A stretch of 48,171 nucleotides of DNA. Source: Alphaproteobacteria bacterium. Lineage in GTDB: Bacteria; Pseudomonadota; Alphaproteobacteria; Acetobacterales; Acetobacteraceae. The notes under the pieces were generated by a model. That model had not been told where the DNA came from, did no database searches, and worked only from the letters and a program-made list of their open reading frames with translations. Both the position numbers and the translations under genes were made by a program. Below, piece after piece: positions 31,697 through 40,111 of this stretch. Location of the stretch: contig JAPLOI010000032.1 of assembly GCA_026400815.1 (NCBI GenBank), positions 1 through 48,171 on the forward strand, written 5' to 3'. Numbering within the stretch: the first letter of the stretch is position 1; each line of letters starts with the position of its first letter.

Positions 31697-33499
31697 ATGA
31701 TCCGCCAGGTCGCCTATGGCCGGGCCATGATGGCCGGCGCCCTCGGCGAGCTGGCCTGGGTCGCGCTGACCCTGCTGCTGCGCACCCTCGGCCTGCCGGT
31801 GCCGGATATGGTGGACCCCGTCGGCGCCGTGGCCCTGCCCGGCGGCGACCCTCTGTTGCGCTGGGCCGTGGGGCTGGCGCTGCATCTGGCGGTGGGGGCG
31901 CTCTGGGGCCTCGTCTATGCCTATTTCGTCTTTTCCCTGCTGCCCCTGCCGCCGGTGCTGCAGGGCGTGGCCTTCGCCATGGGCCCGCTGCTGCTCGCTT
32001 TGTTCGTTCTGCGCCCCCAGCTGCGCCTGATGCTCGCCGGCGCGGTGGAAGCCGGCCTGCTCGTTCGCCCCGCCCTCTCCCGCCAGGCGGAGATGATCGG
32101 CGTGCCCGCCGCGCTGTTCGTGGGCCATCTGGTGTGGGGCGCCATCCTGGGCGCGCTCTACACCCACCCCACCGGCTACCCCGCCGCCAAGCCCCCGCGC
32201 CTGCCCGCCCCCAAGCTATCGGCCCCGCGCGACCTGATCATCCCGCGCGAGCAGCCCCCGCCCGAAGACCGCTTCATGTTCGCCACCGGCATCGAGGGCA
32301 GCTACCCCACCATCGAGCACGGGCGCTGGCGCATGGACCAGATGCAGTCCTGCGGCCATTACACCCACTGGCGCCAGGACCTCGCCTTGGTGCGCGAGCT
32401 GGGCCTGCGGCACCTGCGCTACGGCCCGCCGCTGCATTTGGTGTTCCGCGGCCCCGGCCAGTACGACTGGGGCTTCATGGATGCCGTGTGTGCCGAGATG
32501 CGCCGCCTGGGCATCGTGCCAATCATGGATCTCTGCCATTTCGGCCTGCCGGACTGGCTGAGCAATTTCCAGAACCCGGAACTCGCCCCCGCCCTCGCCG
32601 AATTCGCCGGCGCCTTCGCCCGCCGCTACCCCTGGGTGAAGCTCTACACCCCGGTGAACGAGATGTATGTCTGCACCAAGCTCTCCGCGCTGGAAGGCGT
32701 GTGGAACGAGCAGGCGCGGGATGAGCGCAGCTTCGTCACCGCCGTGCGCCACGTGGCAAAGGCCGCCGTGCTGATGGCCCAGGCCATCCGCGAGGTACGG
32801 CCGGACGCCATCTTCATCAACAGCGAATCGGGCGAGTTCTTCCAGCCCAGCACGCCGGACCCGCATGTGCAGCGCATCGCCGCCTTCGAGAACGAGCGCC
32901 GCTTCCTGCCGCTCGATCTGCTCTACGCCCACCCGGTGGCCGAGACGATGCGCGCCCATCTGCGCGAACACGGCATGCCGGACGAGGAATACGCCTGGTT
33001 CATGAACCAAGGCGACGTCCACAGCCGCGCCATCCTGGGCGTGGACTACTATGTATGGAACGAGAAGCTGATCGACAGCACCGGCCGCGCCCAAACCCTG
33101 GGCGAGCTGTTCGGCTGGTACGTGGTGGCGCAGCAATACTACGAGCGCTACCGCCGCCCGCTGATGCACACCGAAACCAACCACCAGGATGCGCGCGAGG
33201 CACCGCGCTGGCTCTGGCGCCAATGGCACAACGTGCAGCTGCTGCGCCAGGCCGGTGTGCCGATCGTCGGCTTCACCTGGTACTCGCTCACCGACCAGAT
33301 CGATTGGGATGCCGGCCTCGCGGTCTCGCGCGGCAACATCAACCCGGTGGGCCTGTTCGACCTCAACCGCGATCCGCGCCTGGTCGGCCAGGCCTATCGC
33401 CACCTGGTGCGCGTGTTCGAACCGGCGATGGCGGGCGATCCCACGCTGGAACAGGTGCTCGCCCGCGCCGCCGCGCCCCGGGGGGATGGGGGCCGATGA
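31697..33499 (+). CDS. Fusion of a membrane domain to a GH1-type glycoside hydrolase
   Basis: 600 residues. Residues 1-165 are a multi-pass membrane region (helices near 8-30, 57-80, 86-108, 135-155). A proline-rich linker spans 162-190. Residues 190-580 form a (beta/alpha)8 domain of the GH1 type: FATGIEGSYPTI, LGLRHLRYGPPLHLVF, IVPIMDLCHFGLPDWL, acid/base motif TPVNEM (Glu322), nucleophile motif HTETN (Glu493) and a late FTWYSLTDQIDWD block. GH1 enzymes hydrolyse beta-glycosides; the ENG motif is altered to ETN, so substrate is uncertain. Anchoring a GH1 domain to the membrane is unusual. Coupled by ATGA to the next membrane protein. Confidence 0.8.
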   Translation: MIRQVAYGRAMMAGALGELAWVALTLLLRTLGLPVPDMVDPVGAVALPGGDPLLRWAVGLALHLAVGALWGLVYAYFVFSLLPLPPVLQGVAFAMGPLLLALFVLRPQLRLMLAGAVEAGLLVRPALSRQAEMIGVPAALFVGHLVWGAILGALYTHPTGYPAAKPPRLPAPKLSAPRDLIIPREQPPPEDRFMFATGIEGSYPTIEHGRWRMDQMQSCGHYTHWRQDLALVRELGLRHLRYGPPLHLVFRGPGQYDWGFMDAVCAEMRRLGIVPIMDLCHFGLPDWLSNFQNPELAPALAEFAGAFARRYPWVKLYTPVNEMYVCTKLSALEGVWNEQARDERSFVTAVRHVAKAAVLMAQAIREVRPDAIFINSESGEFFQPSTPDPHVQRIAAFENERRFLPLDLLYAHPVAETMRAHLREHGMPDEEYAWFMNQGDVHSRAILGVDYYVWNEKLIDSTGRAQTLGELFGWYVVAQQYYERYRRPLMHTETNHQDAREAPRWLWRQWHNVQLLRQAGVPIVGFTWYSLTDQIDWDAGLAVSRGNINPVGLFDLNRDPRLVGQAYRHLVRVFEPAMAGDPTLEQVLARAAAPRGDGGR

Positions 33500-34050
33500 T
33501 CTCGATGGTGCGCGCCCACGGGCTGGATCCCGGCCCCACCCAGCGCCCGCTCTCCGCCGGGCTGCTCGCCGGGCTGGCGGGCGCGCTGCCGGCCCTGGCG
33601 ATCCTGGACAGTTTCGGCTGGTTCGCCACCCTGGCCACGCTATACGGCACCACGCCGGCCATCGCCGCCCTGCTCTGCACCGCGGGGTTCAGCCTCTCAG
33701 GCGCTGCCTATGCCCTGGTGCTGGGCCGCGGCGCCAATGATCCGCTGGGCGGCTGGCTGTTCGGCCTGGCCTGCGGCTTCTTCCTGTGGATGCTGGTGCC
33801 CGTGGCGCTGCTCCACTGGCTGCCCGCCTGGTCCGGCACCAGCCGCCCGCTGCTGGTCGGCCGCCCCGCGGTTGGCCTGCTGCTCAGCGCCCTTGTCTGG
33901 GGCTCGGCGCTGGGCGCCCTGTTCCCGCCGATCCACCGCGCGCTGCGCGCCGGCATCGACCCGGAACCGCCGGAAGGCGCCCGGCTGGGCCCGGAAGCCG
34001 CCACCATCCCCGAACTCGGCCGCGCGCCAGAGGCCGGACCGCCGGCCTGA
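33496..34050 (+). CDS. Multi-pass membrane protein coupled to the GH1 fusion
   Basis: 184 residues, ATGA overlap with the fusion gene. Four to five hydrophobic helices (AGLLAGLAGALPALAILDSFG, TTPAIAALLCTAGFSLSGAAYALVLG, GGWLFGLACGFFLWMLVPVALL, VGLLLSALVWGSALGALF). Spacing and the VWG-x-x-L-G-A-L end of the last helix resemble the membrane region of the upstream fusion, so the two may be duplicates of one membrane module (DUF6789/YagU-like). The C-terminal tail is Pro/Glu-rich. Function unknown; they probably act as one membrane unit. Confidence 0.75.
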   Translation: MISMVRAHGLDPGPTQRPLSAGLLAGLAGALPALAILDSFGWFATLATLYGTTPAIAALLCTAGFSLSGAAYALVLGRGANDPLGGWLFGLACGFFLWMLVPVALLHWLPAWSGTSRPLLVGRPAVGLLLSALVWGSALGALFPPIHRALRAGIDPEPPEGARLGPEAATIPELGRAPEAGPPA

Positions 34051-34053
34051 CCG

Positions 34054-34860
34054 TCAACGCGGCCCCCAGCTCTCCATCGTCCAGATCATCGTCGCCGGGC
34101 TCACCCGCACGCTGCCCTGCCCCGCCGAATCGATATCCAGCACCAGCGCCAGCGCCATGGTCCAGGTCGCCAGCAGCAGCATCGTCACCACCAGCTGGCG
34201 GTGGCCGTGGATACCCAGCTGGTAGCCCATGGCCCCCACGCTCAGCACCGCCACCGCCACCACCAGCCGCAGCACGTAGGGCGGCACGCCATGTTGGAAA
34301 TTGCGCCGGTTCGTGGTCGCCAGGTCGAACATCTCGTTCACGCTGGTGATCAGGGAGCCCACCACCGCCGTGGGCGTCCGCGCGGCCACAATCGCCACCT
34401 GCGCCCAGATCTCGCCCTGCAGCCGCGCCGTCTCGGCCACCACGCGCGCCGCCTCCGCCTCCGTGGCGATGCCCCGCACCGTCTCCACCCGCAGCGGCAG
34501 GTAGTCGCGCAGCCGCGCCCGGATCACCGCCCCCTCCGGCATCACCAGCTCCGCGCGCAGCCACACGGTGCCGATGGCGTTCGCCTCGTCCAGCGCCGAT
34601 TGCCGCCGCTTCTCGTAGCGATCGCTCGCCAGGGAGAACATCACCCCCAGCAGGAAGGCGAACAGCCCCAGCATGCCGGCGGTCACGATGCCGGTGGCCG
34701 TCTTCAGCCCCTCGCCGGCCGGTGCCGCCAGCACGGCATTCCGGCCCAGCCGATAGCACAGCTCCAACGCAGCCAGCATCAGCAGGAACAGCGCCGCCGC
34801 CAGGGCGGCAATATTGGCATCGGCCAGCCAATGCAGCGGCTGGAACAGGAGATCGCTCAT
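34054..34860 (-). CDS. Bestrophin-like DUF4239 membrane protein
   Basis: 268 residues from the ATG at 34858-34860. Two N-terminal helices (IAALAAALFLLMLAALELCYRLG and ATGIVTAGMLGLFAFLLGVMFSLA), then SDRYEKRRQSALDEANAIGTVWLRAEL, the family's most typical block, a soluble helical middle and two C-terminal helices (LRLVVAVAVLSVGAMGYQLG and MLLLATWTMALALVLDID). The family is uncharacterised; an anion channel role by likeness to bestrophin is only a guess. Convergent with the upstream membrane gene (3 bp gap). Confidence 0.8.
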   Translation of the reverse strand: MSDLLFQPLHWLADANIAALAAALFLLMLAALELCYRLGRNAVLAAPAGEGLKTATGIVTAGMLGLFAFLLGVMFSLASDRYEKRRQSALDEANAIGTVWLRAELVMPEGAVIRARLRDYLPLRVETVRGIATEAEAARVVAETARLQGEIWAQVAIVAARTPTAVVGSLITSVNEMFDLATTNRRNFQHGVPPYVLRLVVAVAVLSVGAMGYQLGIHGHRQLVVTMLLLATWTMALALVLDIDSAGQGSVRVSPATMIWTMESWGPR

Positions 34861-34963
34861 GATCGGCCGGCCTATCGTTGCGTGGCCGCAGTCTCGCACC
34901 ACGCACGCGGGAACTCCAACCCACCCTGCGCGCTTGGCCCCGGCAACCCCAGGAGCCCAGCGC

Positions 34964-35173
34964 ATGAGCGAGCACAGCTATGGCATCAGTGGAATCGTCG
35001 GCACCAGCACGGATTCGATCGACGACGCCATCCGCCGCGCCGTCGAGAAGGCCAGCGAAGACCGCCGCCACATCCGCTGGTTCCAGGTGCTGGAAACCCG
35101 CGGCCACGTGGAGGACGGGAAGGTGGCGCACTACCAGGTGATGCTGAAGCTGGGATACTCGCTGGAAGAATAA
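34964..35173 (+). CDS. Dodecin family flavin-binding protein
   Basis: 69 residues, AGGAG 10 bases before the ATG. YGISGIVGTSTDSIDDAIRRAV, a R-W-F-Q-V-L-E-T-R-G strand with the flavin-stacking Trp, and HVEDGKVAHYQVMLKLGY: complete dodecin fold. Dodecins form dodecamers that store or buffer flavins in the cytoplasm. Length is normal. Followed within 1 bp by a family A hairpin repeat that probably terminates it. Confidence 0.92.
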   Translation: MSEHSYGISGIVGTSTDSIDDAIRRAVEKASEDRRHIRWFQVLETRGHVEDGKVAHYQVMLKLGYSLEE

Positions 35174-35303
35174 GAAGTCTTCTTTTTCTGAAGAAAAAGA
35201 AGCAAAAAGACTTTTCCGACTGGCACGCGTGCCGGCCTACCCAGCACGCGTGCCAGTCATAAAAGCTTTTTGGTTCTTTTTTTCAAAAAAGAACCGCTTC
35301 CTT
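35174..35303. repeat. T-rich triple-hairpin repeat, family A copy 3
   Basis: Three hairpins in a row: TTCTTTTTCTGAAGAAAAAGAA, a perfect 15-bp GC dyad GACTGGCACGCGTGC / GCACGCGTGCCAGTC (35218-35258, 11-base loop), and GGTTCTTTTTTTCAAAAAAGAACC. The outer parts match the copies at 13218-13332 and 15793-15915; the central dyad is different in each. It lies between the dodecin gene and a convergent gene and can terminate both. Confidence 0.9.
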
Positions 35304-35324
35304 AAATGCTTGCCGGCAGGGCCG

Positions 35325-36011
35325 TCAGGCGGTGTTCCTGAGCCAGCCGACCGCTACGTCATCCAGCTTGGCGCTGGCGCTCAAATCGGCCGGCCAGACA
35401 TTGCCGAGGGCGCCGGGCACGATGTCGAAACCTGCCTTGATGAAGGCGTTTCGCACGAAGTTGGAGCACAGAATCTCCGCCACGACGCCGGCCTTGAGGG
35501 GATTGGGTACACGGTCCAGCCATGCGTCCAGGCCCAGATCGCGGGCTGCACGCAGCGAATAGCCTCGACCCAGAAAGGCCAGGGCCGCCACTACGATCCG
35601 ATGGCGGGTCTCATAGTCGCCGCCGATGCCGCGGACGCGCCGCACCAACAGGTCGCGGCCCAGCGTATGGCTTACCAGCGTGTTGATCCGTACGCCCTGG
35701 TCCGGCACTGCCTCGATCACCAGGGCACCGTCTGGATCGCGGCTCCCGTCGATCAGCCTTCCACCGCCCAGGAACAGGGCGACGTGGCTCCAGACGGCAT
35801 GCTCATCCAGATACCGCATGCGGAGCCGGGTTTCCCGAATGGCACCGCTCGTCCTCCCGGGTGTCGTGGACATGATGATGTCGCCCGGCAACAAGGCCGA
35901 GCTGTCGGGTGTAAAGCCGTCGGCCGAAACGCCCTCTGGAAGCCTCGCGAAACCGGCTACAGGCCATTCGCCGGCGCCAACCTCGGAATGCCGTAGCACC
36001 GGCCGGGACAA
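35325..36011 (-). CDS. Permuted NlpC/P60-like (YiiX/YaeF type) hydrolase
   Basis: 228 residues. LLPGDIIMST near residue 41-50, catalytic-His strand VWSHVALFLGGGRLIDG near 73-89, and catalytic-Cys helix AEILCSNFVRNAF near 178-190. His before Cys is the order of the circularly permuted papain-like family. These enzymes hydrolyse amide or ester bonds in peptides or lipids; the substrate here is unknown. No signal peptide. Second gene of a two-gene minus-strand unit, 8 bp after the cold-shock-like gene. Confidence 0.75.
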   Translation of the reverse strand: MSRPVLRHSEVGAGEWPVAGFARLPEGVSADGFTPDSSALLPGDIIMSTTPGRTSGAIRETRLRMRYLDEHAVWSHVALFLGGGRLIDGSRDPDGALVIEAVPDQGVRINTLVSHTLGRDLLVRRVRGIGGDYETRHRIVVAALAFLGRGYSLRAARDLGLDAWLDRVPNPLKAGVVAEILCSNFVRNAFIKAGFDIVPGALGNVWPADLSASAKLDDVAVGWLRNTA

Positions 36012-36019
36012 GACCAGTC

Positions 36020-36220
36020 TCAGAGCGAACGAGCGGACTTGATAACCATAACCTCGCCGATATCGGTCACATCCACGTCCAGCGATGCCCCTTCCTGCAA
36101 CTCCAGCTCGCCACTGCGCGGTGTCGTATTGGTGAAGAAGCCGCGCTTTCCGCTCGCCTCATGCACAAACACGTTACCGGTTGGCTCGATCCGATCGATG
36201 GTCACAACTGTCTTGCGCAT
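36020..36220 (-). CDS. Small cold-shock-like OB-fold protein
   Basis: 66 residues. Beta-rich: VVTIDRIEPTGNVFVHEASGKRGFF, then LELQEGASLDVDVTDIGEVMVI. The GNVFVH and KRGFF strands recall the RNP motifs of cold-shock domains (GFGFI, VFVH), but in an altered order. It may bind nucleic acid. Alternatively it is a small standalone beta-barrel accessory to the adjacent hydrolase. Confidence 0.6.
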   Translation of the reverse strand: MRKTVVTIDRIEPTGNVFVHEASGKRGFFTNTTPRSGELELQEGASLDVDVTDIGEVMVIKSARSL

Positions 36221-36322
36221 CGCATCCTCGTTCCGTTGCGTCTTCGGCAGGAACAGCTACCATGACGCGGTGAGACCTTCAAGAAAATGGGGTGTTCAGG
36301 CCAGGACCCAAGGCCCGCCCCT

Positions 36323-37531
36323 TCACAACCCTACCGTCTCCAGCTTCAGGATCGCCCGCGCCATCGCCTGCGCCCGCGGCACCAGGCTGTCGATCAGAAG
36401 GAACTCATCCGGCGAGTGGGCCTTGCCACCCACCGGCCCCACGGCGCAGATCGTCGGTGCCCCCACGCCGGCAGTGAAGCCGCTATCGGCGCAGCCGCCG
36501 GTGAACTCGCCATCGGTCTTGAACCCGGTCTCGGCGGCGGATTGCACGTAGAGCTCGAACAGGCGCTTGGCCACCGGCGTCTGGTTCAGCGGCAGGAACT
36601 CGCCCTTGATGGTCAGCTCGGCCTTGGTGCCGGGCACGAAGCTCTTCGCGATGATCGCCTCGATCTTGCCCATGATCTCGTCGCGGTCCTCGGGGTGGAT
36701 GTAGCGCAGGTCGATCTGTCCTTCCGCCCACGGCGCCACGGTGTTCACCGATTGCCCGCCACTCACCAGCCCTACGTTCAGCGTGATGCCGCGCTCCAGG
36801 TCGGTCAGCGCATGGATCGCCTGGACCTTGCGCGCCAGTTCCTCGATCGCGCTGATGCCCTCGATGAAATTGCCGCCGGAATGCGCGGCCTTGCCGGTGA
36901 TGCGGAAGGCGCTGAACACGCCGCCCTTGCGCCCCGTCACCACGTTGCCGGAAACGCGGCCCGGCTCGGAGTTGAACACCACCCGCGCGCGCCGCGCCTC
37001 AGCCTCGATCACCGGGCGGCCTTCGGGGGAGCCGATTTCCTCATCCCCGGTGAACAGCCCCACCAGCGGCGCCGGCGCGCCACCGAATTTCGCGAAGGCC
37101 GCCAGCACGAAGGCGTTCATCACCAGCCCGGCCTTCATGTCCGCAACCCCGGGGCCGTAGGCGATGCCGTCCTTGATGGTGAACGGGCGCCGGTTCACCT
37201 CGCCATCGGGGAACACGGTGTCCCGGTGGCCCATCAGCACGATGTTGGTGGGCGCATTGGTGGGGCTGTCTTCGGTTGCGCCTCGCGCTGCGCTGCCGGC
37301 GGCCGGCTCCGCCCCCACCATGGCGCGGATGCAATCGCCGTGCTTGGCCTGCGCCAGCCGCTCGGTGGGAATACCCTGCGAGGCCAGGAACCCCTCGATC
37401 GCCGCGCCCACGGCGTCGATGCCGCCCTTGTTGTAGCTGCCGCTGTCGATATCCACGGTCTGGCGCAGCAGGTCGATCATCGCCTGCTGCTGGCTGGCGA
37501 TCCATGCGGTGATCTGGGCTTCGGTGGACAT
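36323..37531 (-). CDS. M20 family metallopeptidase (glutamate carboxypeptidase type)
   Basis: 402 residues from the ATG at 37529-37531 (MSTEAQITAW). Metal and catalytic motifs of M20: MGHRDTVFPDG, GPGVADMKAGLVMN, the general-base pair in FTGDEEIGSPEGR, and a C-terminal CADSGFTAGVGAPTICAVGPVGGKAHSPDEF. A small dimerisation domain lies between (GKAAHSGGNFIEGISAIEELAR). An Ala/Thr-rich insertion (about residues 84-105) precedes the first motif. It removes C-terminal glutamate or similar residues from peptides or folates. No signal peptide. Cytosolic by appearance. Confidence 0.88.
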   Translation of the reverse strand: MSTEAQITAWIASQQQAMIDLLRQTVDIDSGSYNKGGIDAVGAAIEGFLASQGIPTERLAQAKHGDCIRAMVGAEPAAGSAARGATEDSPTNAPTNIVLMGHRDTVFPDGEVNRRPFTIKDGIAYGPGVADMKAGLVMNAFVLAAFAKFGGAPAPLVGLFTGDEEIGSPEGRPVIEAEARRARVVFNSEPGRVSGNVVTGRKGGVFSAFRITGKAAHSGGNFIEGISAIEELARKVQAIHALTDLERGITLNVGLVSGGQSVNTVAPWAEGQIDLRYIHPEDRDEIMGKIEAIIAKSFVPGTKAELTIKGEFLPLNQTPVAKRLFELYVQSAAETGFKTDGEFTGGCADSGFTAGVGAPTICAVGPVGGKAHSPDEFLLIDSLVPRAQAMARAILKLETVGL

Positions 37532-37598
37532 GCGGGCTCTCCTCGGTCGGGGCGCGGAGTGTCGCATCCGCGCCCCGCCGGGAAAAGCCGGCTGGAGC

Positions 37599-37645
37599 GA
37601 GCAACTTTACCCCATCAGACGATTCCGGCTGATGGGGTGTTGCTC
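37599..37645. terminator. Bipartite inverted repeat, likely terminator
   Basis: GAGCAAC-TTT-ACCCCATCAG pairs with CTGATGGGGT-GTTGCTC around a 10-base loop (17 pairs with a TTT bulge). It lies directly beyond the stop of the minus-strand gene ending at 37648. No U-tract. Confidence 0.55.
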
Positions 37646-37647
37646 TG

Positions 37648-37881
37648 TCACCCCAGCGGCAGGAACACCTCGGCGCCGGAAACGCGCAGGTGGGAGAAAT
37701 ACCCCCGCGCGCCAGGAATGGCCGCCTCGGCATCCGCCCGGGTGGCGAACAGCAGGCCGCCCGCCGCCTTCACCCTGTAGGTCTGGGCGTGGTCCACCTC
37801 GGCCACCTCCACCGCATCCTCGTACTCAGGATTGGCGGCCTGGGCGAAGGCGCTGTGGCGTACCAGGGTGAACATCGTCAC
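37648..37881 (-). CDS. Hypothetical protein, coupled to the FYDLN gene
   Basis: 77 residues from a GTG overlapping the previous stop (GTGA); an ATG two codons later is possible. Beta-alpha-beta appearance: VEVAEVDHAQTYRVKAAGGLLFATRADAEAAIPGARGYF. No signal peptide. Function unknown. Confidence 0.65.
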   Translation of the reverse strand: MTMFTLVRHSAFAQAANPEYEDAVEVAEVDHAQTYRVKAAGGLLFATRADAEAAIPGARGYFSHLRVSGAEVFLPLG

Positions 37882-38207
37882 ACCGCGTCGTCCTCATCCT
37901 CGTCCGGCACCACCACCTCGGCGTCGGGGTCCACGTCATCCTCATCCTCGGCCGCGTCGGCCGTTTCCAGCAAGGGCACGGCGCCCTCGTCGGCCACTTC
38001 CACCGCCGCCACATCGGCGCGCGGCGGGGTGCGGCCCTGCCAGCGCGCGCCAGGCGCCCGCGGCAGGGCGCGCGACCGCGGCACCACCGGCGGCTGCTCC
38101 GTCTTGCAGGCGGGGCACTGCGCCGGCACGCGGCTGAGATCGTAGAAACGCACGGCACAACTCACGCAAAGGCGCTTGGTGCCCAGTTCCGGCCTGGGGA
38201 CATACAT
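37878..38207 (-). CDS. FYDLN acid family protein (TIGR02300)
   Basis: 109 residues. The N-terminus has GTKRLCVSCAVRFYDLSRVPAQCPACKTEQ: two CxxC pairs around the FYDL motif, a zinc ribbon. The C-terminal half is highly acidic (DEDDVDPDAEVVVPDEDEDDAV). This combination defines a family found in alphaproteobacteria; its function is not known to me. The 3' end is coupled to the next gene. Confidence 0.85.
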   Translation of the reverse strand: MYVPRPELGTKRLCVSCAVRFYDLSRVPAQCPACKTEQPPVVPRSRALPRAPGARWQGRTPPRADVAAVEVADEGAVPLLETADAAEDEDDVDPDAEVVVPDEDEDDAV

Positions 38208-38210
38208 GGC

Positions 38211-38570
38211 TCAGCCACCCGCCTTTGCGGCCACCAGCTGCTCGGAGCAGGCGGTGGCCAGCGAATAGTCGCTGCCCTGCATGCCCGGCAGGGTGGACCA
38301 GCCGGAAGACCGCACCAGCTCGCTGCGGCTGTAGGAGGAGGTCTCGGCCTTCAGCTTGGCCATCCGCGCCGGATCCGCATCGCCCTGCGCCTTGGCCACG
38401 CAGAACGGCACCAGCGCCGCCGTTACCGCATCGCGCGCGCTGGTGGCCGCCATCTCGCGCGCCCCGCGCGCGCCGTGCCAGCCCAGCACCGCGAAGCCGA
38501 AAATCGTCATGGCAAGGGCGCCGCCGACGGCACCCCAAAGGGCCGGCTTGGTCGCGGCTGGAATTTTCAT
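38211..38570 (-). CDS. Membrane-anchored hypothetical protein
   Basis: 119 residues from the ATG at 38568-38570. One membrane helix (ALWGAVGGALAMTIFGFAVLGW, residues 9-30), then AAREM-type helix with VTAALVPFCVAKAQGD and LKAETSSYSRSELVRSSGWSTLPG. Probably periplasmic C-terminus. Similar small proteins with a 'CVAKAQ...L' block occur widely in rhizobia and acetic acid bacteria, without a known role. Ends 3 bp before the FYDLN start. Confidence 0.7.
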   Translation of the reverse strand: MKIPAATKPALWGAVGGALAMTIFGFAVLGWHGARGAREMAATSARDAVTAALVPFCVAKAQGDADPARMAKLKAETSSYSRSELVRSSGWSTLPGMQGSDYSLATACSEQLVAAKAGG

Positions 38571-38758
38571 GTGGTGGGAATCCCTTGCGGCGGGCGGCCA
38601 GGCCGTGCGCCCCGCCGGAGTGGTTCCGACGTTGTGCCACATATGGGGCGTAGATTTGCGTTTACATCGGGGCAGGGCCGACGCAACGGACGCCGCCGGG
38701 CTTGCACCGCACGCCACCACATGCAACGCACGGGCATTGCAACGAAGGAGCGTGCGCG

Positions 38759-39409
38759 ATGCGCTTGCTGGCCCCTCTCCTGGCTGGCCTGCTCGCCCCC
38801 GCCGGCCTGCTCGGTCTGGCGGCCCCCGCCGCGGCCCAGGCCCCCACCACCCCGCCCGAGACCGCCTGCATCATGCCGGAGGCGCGCTCCCTCCTGCCCG
38901 AAGGCATTTTCGACCAGCTGGTCACCCGCGTCACCTCGCTCGGCCTGGGCCCCAACCGCGTGCTGTATGTCGGCACCTCCTGGCTGCCCTCGGATGGCCG
39001 CCTCTTCGCCGTTTCCTGCGCCGGCAAGCCGATGGAGGAGGAGATGATCGGCTATATCCGCCGCATGGAAGCCGGCCCCACCCTGCCCCGCTTCGGCCGC
39101 ACCCTGCTCGTGGTCGCCACGACAGACCAGCAGCCCAACAGCCAGGAGGATACGATCAAGCTGATCGCCTTCCGCCAGGGCAAGTTCCTCACCCTGCTGG
39201 AGCACAGCGCGCTCACCCGCATCACGGCGCCGGCGAAGGACGCGATGGAGGAAGCCTGGAGCTGGAGCTTCTCGGCCGACGGCACCCGCATCGAATTCGG
39301 CGGCACCCGCACCATTCCCGCCCAGGGCAACCGGCCGGCCAAGCGCGAGGCCCTGCCGAAGGATGCCTATTGCTGGGGCACGCAGAACGAATTCGCCAAG
39401 TGCGACTAG
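38759..39409 (+). CDS. Secreted hypothetical protein
   Basis: 216 residues, AAGGAG 9 bases before the ATG. Signal peptide MRLLAPLLAGLLAPAGLLGLAAP ending near AAAQAP. The mature part is mixed alpha/beta with three cysteines (CIMPEARSLL, VSCAGKP, YCWGT) and LIAFRQGKFLTLLEHSALTRITAPAKD. No catalytic motif recognised. Probably periplasmic. Divergent from the hypothetical membrane gene, with 188 bp between. Confidence 0.75.
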   Translation: MRLLAPLLAGLLAPAGLLGLAAPAAAQAPTTPPETACIMPEARSLLPEGIFDQLVTRVTSLGLGPNRVLYVGTSWLPSDGRLFAVSCAGKPMEEEMIGYIRRMEAGPTLPRFGRTLLVVATTDQQPNSQEDTIKLIAFRQGKFLTLLEHSALTRITAPAKDAMEEAWSWSFSADGTRIEFGGTRTIPAQGNRPAKREALPKDAYCWGTQNEFAKCD

Positions 39410-39729
39410 CCTGGGCCGCCAGGGGCCGGGCCCTGGATCGCGCCAAACCCAATGGTCGATCACCCGATCAGGAAGGTTCGGCCATGGGTGTCACCCTTCT
39501 TCATGGCCTGCACGCCAGCGGGCCTGGGCATCCACGGCAGGTTGCCCTGCAGGGTGACACGAGGCGGCACTCCCCTCGGTCCCGATGTTGGCGTGCTCTT
39601 GCCGCAACCGGCGCCAGGCTTCCGCCACCTCCTCCATGTGCCAGGCGATCGGGGAAGGCTTCATCCTCGACATGCTCAGGAACGACATCTCCTGCCAGCG
39701 ATGCTCTCCGGGGAAGCGGTTGCGCGGCG
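39410..39729. other. Intergenic region with a 10-bp inverted repeat
   Basis: About 320 bp. GTGTCACCCT (39488-39497) and AGGGTGACAC (39551-39560) are perfect inverse copies 53 bp apart. A minus-strand frame 39491-39733 (starting MTPRNRFPGE, with SRMKPSPIAWHMEEVAEAWRRL) is open, but its second half has no protein-like pattern; it may be a gene remnant. No confident gene. Confidence 0.4.
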
Positions 39730-40095
39730 TCATTCCAGCTTCGCGGAGGCCGGCTTGCCGTCAGGTGCGGTCAGCTGGATCACGCCCTTCAGCGGCTGCC
39801 CCGCCACCAGCCCCGCCCCGCCCGACAGGCGATCGGGCGCCACGGCCGTCAGCGGGATGCGCAGCGGCTTGCCGGCGGAGACCACCACGGCAAGGCCCTT
39901 GAACCCCGTGGCCGGCAGCGGGCGGTCCTGCGCGTCGCTGACGAACACATCAAGCGCCCCCCCTGCCACCACCACCTCCACATGGTACTCCCCGGCATCC
40001 ACCAGCGTGCCCCCGCGCGGGCCGATGCGGGGTGCGTGGGCGCGGGCCGGCAGCGGTGCCAGCAGGACCAGGGCGAACCGGGCGCGGCGGAACAT
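39730..40095 (-). CDS. Small periplasmic protein at the end of the efflux operon
   Basis: 121 residues. Signal peptide MFRRARFALVLLAPLPARAHA. The mature part has GPRGGTLVDAGEYHVEVVV and DVFVSDAQDRPLPATGFKGLAVVV, a single beta-sandwich domain like those of small copper/zinc resistance accessory proteins. The opening HAPRIGPRGG has one His. It starts 16 bp after the pump gene. It may bind metal or assist the pump; no direct evidence. Confidence 0.7.
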   Translation of the reverse strand: MFRRARFALVLLAPLPARAHAPRIGPRGGTLVDAGEYHVEVVVAGGALDVFVSDAQDRPLPATGFKGLAVVVSAGKPLRIPLTAVAPDRLSGGAGLVAGQPLKGVIQLTAPDGKPASAKLE

Positions 40096-40111
40096 GGCGG
40101 TCTCATCGGGG

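Noticed and set aside
39488-39560. Possible mini-transposon defined by 10-bp inverted repeats
   Set aside because: Only 73 bp in total, no target duplication seen and no second copy in the window.
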